NCBI RefSeq assembly: GCF_000725805.1
Contig: NZ_KL647136.1
Coordinates: 18,736 to 82,735 of the forward strand
Source: Streptomyces xanthophaeus
GTDB lineage: Bacteria > Actinomycetota > Actinomycetes > Streptomycetales > Streptomycetaceae
Direction: 5' to 3'
Length of the DNA stretch: 64,000 nucleotides
Position 1 is the stretch's first letter. Each line of letters begins with the position of its first letter. Under the pieces are notes generated by a model. The model did not search any database and had not been told where the DNA came from. It saw nothing but the letters and a program-made list of their open reading frames with translations. Position numbers and translations under genes: made by a program. Below are positions 33,333-39,008 of the stretch, piece by piece.

Positions 33333-34474
33333 TGGCACGCAAGAGAAACCCGAACGGCGCAGGCAGCATCTGGGAGCGAAGCGACGGGCGTTACGAAGCC
33401 CGCGTCTACGTCCCCCAGCCCGACGGTACCCGCAGCCGCAAGACCGTGTACGGCAAGACCTGGGCGGAGTGCGACGCGAAGCGTCAGGAGCTGGTGCTCC
33501 GGGACCGCCAGGGCATCCCGACGCCCACGCGCTCGGCCAAGCTCTCCGAGTGGCTACCCTTCTGGCTGGAGACCTTCGTCAAGAACGACCGCAAGAAGAC
33601 CACATACGCGAAGTACGAGACCCACGTCCGCCTGTACCTCATCCCGAATCTGGGCTCCAAGCGCCTGGAGACGCTCGGGGTGCCGGACGTACGGCGCATG
33701 CTGGCCGCCGTGACCGCGCAGGCGTCCGCAGCCACGGCCAAGGAGTCGCACCGGGTGCTGCGCAGCGCGCTCACCGCCGCGAACCGGGAAGAGCTGATCA
33801 GCCGCAACGTGGTGATGCTCGTACCGGCGCCGCGCGTGGTCCAGCGGGAGTTGAAGCCGTGGGATCTCGACGAGACGCTGACCTTCCTGGAGGCATCGCG
33901 GCACGACCCGCTGTACGCCGCGTTCGTGCTGGCGGTGGCTCTGGGGCTGCGCCGGGGCGAGATCCTCGGGCTGCGCTGGTCGGACATCGACCTGGAGCGC
34001 CGCACCCTCACCGTGCGGAACCAGATCCCGCGCGTACAAAAGGAGCTGTACGCGGACTCCACCAAGAACCGGCGCACCCGAGCCATCCCGATCCCGCGCA
34101 TGTGCGTGGCCCCGCTCCGGTGGCAGCGCATGCGGCAGGCCGCACTGCGGGCTGCCGCCAAGGAGTGGGAGGAGAGCGACTACGTGTTCACGACCCGGTC
34201 CGGCCACCCAGTCGAGCCACGCAACCTCAGCCGGTCTTTCGAGCGGATCGGGCTGGACGCCGGCCTGCCGCGGATCCGGCTGCACGACGCACGGCACGGC
34301 TGCGCCACGCTGCTGTTCGCGGCCGGGGTGCCGCCGCGGGTGGTGATGGAGATCCTGGGGCACTCGCAGATCGCCGTCACGATGAACATCTACACCCATG
34401 TGACCGACGGCAGTAGGCGCGAGGCGATGGGGCACATGGACCGGCTGCTGCGCCGTCGGCGCCCGGCCGAGTAG
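33332..34474 (+). CDS. int: Tyrosine site-specific integrase
   Basis: 380 residues. N-terminal arm-binding domain (MARKRNPNGAGSIWERSDGRYEARVYVPQPDGTRSRKTVYGKTW, AP2-like), a core-binding SAM-like helical domain (about 75-165), and a catalytic domain with Arg207 (LGLRRGEIL), His318 and Arg321 (LHDARHG), His344 (LGHSQIAVTMN) and nucleophile Tyr354 (IYTHV). All catalytic residues are present. It recombines the 47-bp tRNA-Val core. It ends 61 bp from attR, the usual place. The same reading frame is open upstream into the Rep gene, but ATG 33332, the TGATG coupling and the family N terminus support an independent start. Confidence 0.92.
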   Translation: MARKRNPNGAGSIWERSDGRYEARVYVPQPDGTRSRKTVYGKTWAECDAKRQELVLRDRQGIPTPTRSAKLSEWLPFWLETFVKNDRKKTTYAKYETHVRLYLIPNLGSKRLETLGVPDVRRMLAAVTAQASAATAKESHRVLRSALTAANREELISRNVVMLVPAPRVVQRELKPWDLDETLTFLEASRHDPLYAAFVLAVALGLRRGEILGLRWSDIDLERRTLTVRNQIPRVQKELYADSTKNRRTRAIPIPRMCVAPLRWQRMRQAALRAAAKEWEESDYVFTTRSGHPVEPRNLSRSFERIGLDAGLPRIRLHDARHGCATLLFAAGVPPRVVMEILGHSQIAVTMNIYTHVTDGSRREAMGHMDRLLRRRRPAE

Positions 34475-34480
34475 GCAACT

Positions 34481-34500
34481 GCCGTCACCTGAAGCCGTCA
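34481..34500 (+). promoter_or_regulatory. Putative integrase arm-type sites, right end (GCCGTCA x2)
   Basis: GCCGTCA at 34481-34487 and 34494-34500, 6-nt spacer, 35 bp inside attR; same unit, spacing and orientation as at 19846-19865. Confidence 0.6.
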
Positions 34501-34534
34501 GAGGCCCCCAACCAAGATCGGTTGGGGGCCTCTG
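34499..34534. terminator. AICE-borne terminator between int and tRNA-Val
   Basis: A 15-bp stem (34499-34513 with 34520-34534) lies between the convergent integrase and tRNA. It replaces the chromosomal tRNA terminator that is now at 19665-19697. Confidence 0.75.
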
Positions 34535-34535
34535 C

Positions 34536-34582
34536 ACTGGTGGGCGCGGACGGTTTCGAACCGCCGACATCTGCTTTGTAAG
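34536..34582 (-). repeat. attR: 47-bp direct repeat within intact tRNA-Val
   Basis: Identical to 19701-19747; forms the 3' half of the functional tRNA gene. Confidence 0.92.
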
Positions 34583-34612
34583 AGCAGCGCTCTACCCCTG
34601 AGCTACGCACCC
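34538..34612 (-). tRNA. tRNA-Val (anticodon TAC)
   Basis: On the minus strand the gene starts GGGTGCGTAGCTCAGGGGTA and ends with encoded CCA. The acceptor stem GGGTGCG pairs with CGCGCCC (one G-U pair). The anticodon stem CTGCT/AGCAG closes the loop CTTACAA, giving anticodon TAC (valine). The T-arm contains GTTCGAAA. 75 nt including CCA. The 3' half is the AICE attachment core. Confidence 0.93.
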
Positions 34613-34721
34613 GTGGATGAGTGGACAGCCTACATGGCGGGCCTACCCCCCACGCAAACCCGTTCGTGTGGGGGAGAATGGAGCGGGGCATGAGCGGACG
34701 ACGCGGCACGGGAGAGGGATT

Positions 34722-35966
34722 GTGACGACGGCATCCCGGCGGTGGTTCGGTGGGCGGGACGAGAGTCGGCGGGCGGATGCGCAGGCGGCGAAGGATGCCG
34801 CCGCGGCCGCTTTCTACGAGCTGGACACCGCGCAGCGGGATCTGCGGATCTCGGTCGAGACCATCGCCGCAGCGGACGGGTCGCCCGCCGCACGGCAGGT
34901 CGGCGAGGGGTTCACCGCGCTCGGGCAGCGCATCGACCAGGTCAGTCACGCCTACATCGAGGCGGTCGACGCGCACGATCTGGACCGTCCGGAGCTTGAG
35001 GCCTCGGTCGCCGCACGGGCCACGCAGCAGTTGACGCGGGCCCGGGAGGAGCTGGACCGGGTCAAGGCGGAGCTGGACCGGTTCGCGCAGCAGTTGCAGC
35101 CGTTGCTGGACAAGGCCGAGACGCAGCTGGCGCGGGTGGCTCCGGCCCGGGAGCGGGCGAGGGCCGCGCTGCTGGCGGCGAGCGATGCGCTGGACGGGGC
35201 GCGGGCCGGGGGGATGCGGGCCGACGACCTGGCCGCGCGGCTGGCGGCGCTGGGTCCCGAGCTGACGCTGCTCAACCAGGGTGCTGCTCTGCACGGCGTG
35301 CAGGCGACGGTGCAGCGGGCCGACCGCATCCTGCGGGACGCGGAGGCGATACGGGCGGAGGCGGCGCGGCTGCCGGAGCGGGCCGCGGAGATCGACCGGC
35401 GGCTGGTGAGTCTGCGGACGCGCGCGCAGGCGCTGCGCAACCGGGCGGACCGGGTGGATCCGGTGCTCAGCGAGTTGCGTCGGCGCTTCAGTGCGGCCTG
35501 CTGGCAGGACCTGCAGCAGGTACCGGACGAGGCGGTGCGGGATGTCGCGCGGGCCGAGGAACAGCTGCGGGACGCGGGGCGGGCGCGGGATGAGCAGCGC
35601 TGGGCCGACGTGACGGCGCTGATCGAAGCGGTCCGGGCTTCCCTGGACGCCACGGACGAGGCGGTTTCGGCGGCGCAGGACCGGCTGACGCGGCTGGAGG
35701 CGGTCGCGCGGGACCCGCAGGCGGAGGTGGACCGGACCCGGTTCGCGATCCGGGATGCGCAGCGGCTGGCGATGGCGGGCCGCAGCGTGCCCGAGCCGCG
35801 GCACGCGCGTCCGCTGGACGAGGCGGTGGCGCGGGTGGAGCGCGCGCGGGCAGCTCTGGAGGAGCGGCACCCGGACTATTGGGCGTTCCTGCTGGAGATG
35901 GAGGACGTACGGGGAGCCGTGAACCGCGTGGTGAACGAGATCCGCGCCGAGCTCGGCCACGGCTGA
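34722..35966 (+). CDS. Long coiled-coil protein, function unknown
   Basis: 414 residues from GTG 34722 (GGGAGAGGG upstream). Nearly the entire sequence after residue 20 is Ala/Glu/Arg/Leu-rich helix with heptad character (for example ARATQQLTRAREELDRVKAELDRFAQQLQPLLDKAETQLARVAPARERARAALL). There is no membrane segment or signal. Short basic N terminus (TTASRRWFGGRDESRRADAQ). A conserved-looking end, HPDYWAFLLEMEDVRGAVNRVVNEIRAEL, may be a capping domain. Possibly a cytoskeletal or membrane-associated scaffold. The 5' neighbour is the tRNA, the 3' neighbour a repeat-rich spacer. Confidence 0.65.
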   Translation: MTTASRRWFGGRDESRRADAQAAKDAAAAAFYELDTAQRDLRISVETIAAADGSPAARQVGEGFTALGQRIDQVSHAYIEAVDAHDLDRPELEASVAARATQQLTRAREELDRVKAELDRFAQQLQPLLDKAETQLARVAPARERARAALLAASDALDGARAGGMRADDLAARLAALGPELTLLNQGAALHGVQATVQRADRILRDAEAIRAEAARLPERAAEIDRRLVSLRTRAQALRNRADRVDPVLSELRRRFSAACWQDLQQVPDEAVRDVARAEEQLRDAGRARDEQRWADVTALIEAVRASLDATDEAVSAAQDRLTRLEAVARDPQAEVDRTRFAIRDAQRLAMAGRSVPEPRHARPLDEAVARVERARAALEERHPDYWAFLLEMEDVRGAVNRVVNEIRAELGHG

Positions 35967-36468
35967 CGCGCGGAGCCCGCCTGGCAGAACGGGCGCGCAG
36001 GACGGACGGCCTTGGCTGAGCCCGCTGCCCGGGCCGCCCGGCGAGCCGCGGCGCCGCCGCCGGGCAAGGCTGGGCTGCCGGAGCCACCGGCCAGGGCGAG
36101 AGGCAGGACAGCCGGGCAGGACGGTCGGCCTGAGCCGGGCCGCCGGAGCCGGAAAGAGCCACAGGAGCCCCCGGGAAAGCCGAGCCGCTGGGCAGGGCGG
36201 CCGGAAAGACTGGGCAGGGCGGCCGGAGCCGCCGGCCGGGGCGGCTGGAACCGCCGGCCGGGGCGGCTGGAACCGCCGGCCCGGATTGCCGGAGCCACCG
36301 GCCCGAGGCGGCCGGAACCGCCGGCCCGGGTCGCCGGCGCCGCCCGGCCGGGGCGGCCAGGACCGGCGGTCCAGGCCGCCCGAGCCGCCGCCCCTGACCG
36401 GCCCGGTTGTTTCGTGGGGGGTGGCGGCGGATGCTGGGAGTGCCGGCAACGGAGCAGAGGAGGGCACC
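35967..36468. repeat. GC-rich degenerate repeat spacer
   Basis: About 500 nt without a supported gene. Variants of GGCGGCTGGAACCGCCGGCC recur, with an exact 22-bp period for the two copies at about 36240 and 36262, and looser GCCGGAGCC / GCCGGAACC copies from 36060 to 36400. Open frames here encode only Pro/Gly/Arg low complexity. Confidence 0.6.
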
Positions 36469-37212
36469 ATGGCTGCCCATACCACCCACCAGCCTCCCGC
36501 GGCCCGTGAGCCCTACGCGCCTCACGCGGCGTACGGGTGCACCGAGCCGCACGACCACTACGCGCCGTACGTGGCCCATGAGCCCGATCCGAACGCGCCC
36601 CCCGCGCCGCACTTCGCCGACACGCTCTCCCGTCGCATGGGGCGCGTGCTGCACCCCGTGAACGCCCAGCTCGACGATCACCTGCCGACCGACCACAAGC
36701 TCAGCAAGGTGTACCGGGTCGGAGCGGGACTGACGGGTCTGCTGCTGGTGGCGTTCGGGATCCTGGGGCTCATCGACCAGATCGGGTTCTTCGACACCGG
36801 CGGGGACACGGTGCTCGCCCTGAACACCAACGGTGCGCTGAGCGTCCTGTCGATCTGCATCGGCGCGCTGCTCTTCGTCGGGATGGTGATCGGCGGCACC
36901 TTCGCCTCGACCCTGAACATCGTGCTGGGCGTGCTCTTCATCGCGAGCGGGTTCGTGAACCTGGCGCTGCTGGACACGGAGCTGAACTTCCTGGCCTTCA
37001 GGATCCAGAACGTGCTGTTCAGCTTCGTCGTCGGCGTGATGCTGATGTGGTTCGGGATGTACGGGCGGGTGGGCAGCGCCCTGCCGCACGACAATCCGTA
37101 CTGGCGGGCCCGTCACCCCGAGCAGGCTGCCCGGGAGGACCGGGCACGCCGGACCGGGCCGCGGCAGTCACCGGGGCTGCGGCCCGTGGCCCACGGCCGG
37201 AGCGGTACGTAG
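36469..37212 (+). CDS. DUF4383 membrane protein
   Basis: 247 residues from ATG 36469 (GAGGAGGG upstream). A His/Pro/Tyr-rich cytoplasmic start (HTTHQPPAAREPYAPHAAYG) is followed by four membrane helices in about 80-210: VGAGLTGLLLVAFGILGLI, LSVLSICIGALLFVGMVIG, LNIVLGVLFIASGFVNLALL and VLFSFVVGVMLMWFGMYG. This is the DUF4383 pattern. A basic tail follows. Function unknown. The frame open from 36286 through the repeat spacer was rejected. Confidence 0.75.
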   Translation: MAAHTTHQPPAAREPYAPHAAYGCTEPHDHYAPYVAHEPDPNAPPAPHFADTLSRRMGRVLHPVNAQLDDHLPTDHKLSKVYRVGAGLTGLLLVAFGILGLIDQIGFFDTGGDTVLALNTNGALSVLSICIGALLFVGMVIGGTFASTLNIVLGVLFIASGFVNLALLDTELNFLAFRIQNVLFSFVVGVMLMWFGMYGRVGSALPHDNPYWRARHPEQAAREDRARRTGPRQSPGLRPVAHGRSGT

Positions 37213-37267
37213 CGCGAGCCGGAGCGGTACGTAGCGCACGGCCGCCGGGCGCGCTTAGCCTGTGCGC

Positions 37268-37486
37268 ATGCCTCGATACGAATTCCGCTGCCGGACCTGC
37301 GACGACACCTTTGAGGTGAGCCGTCCGATGGCCGAGTCCTCCGCGCCCGCCGACTGCCCGGCGGGCCACGCCGACACCGTCAAGCTGCTGTCGGCGGTCG
37401 CCGTCGGCGGGTCGAGCAGCGCCCCCGCGCCCGCGATGGGCGGCGGGGGCGGAGGCGGCTGCTGCGGTGGTGGCGGCTGCGGCTGA
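37268..37486 (+). CDS. FmdB-type zinc ribbon protein
   Basis: 72 residues: MPRYEFRCRTCDDTFEVSRPM is the FmdB regulatory-protein zinc ribbon (CxxC), with the second half APADCPAGH. A Ser/Ala linker and a Gly/Cys tail (GGGGGGGCCGGGGCG) end it. FmdB-like proteins are putative regulators or metal carriers; the role here is unknown. ATG 37268; a GTG two codons earlier is the alternative. Confidence 0.8.
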   Translation: MPRYEFRCRTCDDTFEVSRPMAESSAPADCPAGHADTVKLLSAVAVGGSSSAPAPAMGGGGGGGCCGGGGCG

Positions 37487-37521
37487 GCCGGTTTCAGGGC
37501 CGAAAGCTCAGCGCTCAGGGC

Positions 37522-38181
37522 TCAGCGCTTGCGCGACAAGGTGAGGCCGTCCGAGATCGCCAGGAGGACGGAATCCATGCGCGGGTCCGCCGAGACGTGG
37601 TCGTTGAAGGCGCGGACCCCGGCCGCCGAGCCGGTGGCCGACTCGTCGAGGACCGTGCCGTGGTACAGCGTGTTGTCGGTGACGATCAGGCCACCGGGGC
37701 GCAGCCGCGGCACGAGCTCCTCCCAGTAGGCGATCTGGCTCTCCTTGTCCGCGTCCACGTAGGCCAGGTCGATGTGCGGTTCGGCCGGCATCGCGCGCAG
37801 GGTCTCCAGCGCCGGTGCGATCCGCAGCTCGATGCGGTCCGCGACGCCCGCCTCCTCCCAGGCCTGCCGGCCGTACGCCGTCCATTCCTCGGAGACGTCG
37901 CAGGCGATGAGGCGGCCGTCCGCGGGCAGGGCCTGGGCCATCGACAGGGCCGAGAAGCCGGTGAAGGTGCCGACCTCGACGATGTGGCGGGCGCCGGTCA
38001 GCCGGACCAGGAAGGCCAGCAGCGGGCCCTGTTCCTCGGCGGACTGCATCCCGGCGACGTGCGGGAACTTCTCGTACGTGGTCGCCACCAGCCCCCGCTG
38101 GACCGCGTCCAGCGGGGGGTTGTGGTCGAGCATGTACCGGTAGAGCTCATCGGTGATCTTGGTGCTGTTGCCCTTGGTCAT
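37522..38181 (-). CDS. Class I O-methyltransferase (CCoAOMT-like)
   Basis: 219 residues of the caffeoyl-CoA/catechol O-methyltransferase family. SAM motif I is HIVEVGTFTGFSALSMAQ; the acidic motif is ACDVSEEW; the metal/catalytic region is DLAYVDADKESQIAYWEELVPRLRPGGLIVTDNTLYHG (Asp, Asp-Asn metal ligands). The start ATG overlaps the HAD stop by 4 nt (ATGA), so it is the fourth gene of the Ter operon. Its methyl acceptor is presumably a small molecule made by the operon, which is inference. Confidence 0.82.
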   Translation of the reverse strand: MTKGNSTKITDELYRYMLDHNPPLDAVQRGLVATTYEKFPHVAGMQSAEEQGPLLAFLVRLTGARHIVEVGTFTGFSALSMAQALPADGRLIACDVSEEWTAYGRQAWEEAGVADRIELRIAPALETLRAMPAEPHIDLAYVDADKESQIAYWEELVPRLRPGGLIVTDNTLYHGTVLDESATGSAAGVRAFNDHVSADPRMDSVLLAISDGLTLSRKR

Positions 38182-39008
38182 GCGTCCAGTGTGCCCAGCC
38201 GGGCCGCTTCCCGGGTGAACGCGCGGACGATTTCCTCGCCCGCGAGGACGCCCGCCTCGGGCAGGGCGGTGACCGTCGGCGCCGTCCACTGCGCGTCGGC
38301 CAGTTCGCCGTGGCCGGGGCGCCAGCCGGCGTCCGCGGCGAGCAGCAGGTCGGCGTCGAGGAGGGAGTCCCCCGCGGCGAGGGTGACGCTCGCTCCGGTG
38401 CGGCGGGCCACCTCGTGCATCGCGGCGCTCTTGGTGAGCGGGCGCGGGACGGCGTAGATCTTGCGGCCCTGGAGGGAGACGGTCCAGCCCCGGGTCTCGG
38501 ACCAGCTGGAGAGGGACTTGAGCCATTCGTCGGGGACGAGGGCGCGTTCGACGACCAGGTAGGCGAAGAGGTCCTCCGCCAGGCGTGCCTTGCGCAGCCA
38601 GGCCGGGTCCGCCGTCGCCAGCAGGTGGGCGTGGACCTCTTCCAGCGGGGCGCACTCCTCGGCGAGGCGGGCGGCGACCTGGCGGCGCCAGTCCCGGTCG
38701 GGGACCCCGTCGACCAGCAGCTGGCCACCGTTCGCGCAGATCGCGTAGGGGGCCGGGCGGCCGGGGAAGCGGATCCGCTGGTACTGCTTGCGGGTCCGGG
38801 TCGTCGTCGGGACGAAGACCACGGACGGATCGGCCGTCAGCTCCGCCAGCAGTCCGGCCGCCGTCTCCGTCATGTAGGACAGCGGCTTGCTCTCGTGGAC
38901 CTCGACGCACAGCAGCCGCGGGGCCACCGGGTCGGGCATGGTCAGGCCGAGGGCGGCCGCCGAGTAGATGAGCGTGCGGTCGAGGTCGCTGGCTATCAGG
39001 ACAGTCAC
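38178..39008 (-). CDS. HAD-family hydrolase of the Ter stress operon
   Basis: 276 residues from GTG 39008. Motif I is LIASDLDRTLIYS, motif II includes FVPTTTRTRKQYQRI, and the C-terminal motif IV is VTLAAGDSLLDADLLLAADAGWRPGHGEL. It resembles Cof-type/sucrose-phosphatase-like HADs, with the C2 cap in between. This HAD is a standard member of actinobacterial Ter clusters beside phosphoribosyltransferase, StiP and HpcH genes. It overlaps both neighbours by 4 nt (GTGA upstream, ATGA downstream), implying stoichiometric translation. Confidence 0.8.
   Translation of the reverse strand: MTVLIASDLDRTLIYSAAALGLTMPDPVAPRLLCVEVHESKPLSYMTETAAGLLAELTADPSVVFVPTTTRTRKQYQRIRFPGRPAPYAICANGGQLLVDGVPDRDWRRQVAARLAEECAPLEEVHAHLLATADPAWLRKARLAEDLFAYLVVERALVPDEWLKSLSSWSETRGWTVSLQGRKIYAVPRPLTKSAAMHEVARRTGASVTLAAGDSLLDADLLLAADAGWRPGHGELADAQWTAPTVTALPEAGVLAGEEIVRAFTREAARLGTLDA

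Larger units (their letters stand above)
19701..34582. mobile_element. Actinomycete integrative and conjugative element (AICE) in tRNA-Val
   Basis: The element is bounded by a 47-bp direct repeat (19701-19747 and 34536-34582) that covers the 3' half of the tRNA-Val gene. It carries the full AICE kit: tyrosine integrase and Xis next to attR, Prim-Pol and DUF3631 replication genes, a GntR (KorSA-type) repressor with operators, and an FtsK-type TraB with TraA and spread-like membrane proteins. Cargo includes a low-GC HEPN-motif gene at the left end and an SRA/PD-(D/E)XK nuclease. Gene order resembles pSAM2/SLP1-type elements. The intact tRNA is regenerated at the right end. Most conserved functions look intact; the Rep 3' end shows a frame anomaly. 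Confidence 0.93.

Noticed and set aside
31718..34474. A genuine 918-residue Rep-integrase fusion as the main product
   Set aside because: Integrase has its own ATG coupled to xis by TGATG, the joining segment is low-complexity out-of-frame sequence, and the Rep tail is found in the -1 frame. Kept only as a finding.
36012..36509. 165-codon ORF in the repeat spacer
   Set aside because: Encodes only Pro/Arg/Gly repeats; the DUF4383 start at 36469 is in another frame and has a proper ribosome site.
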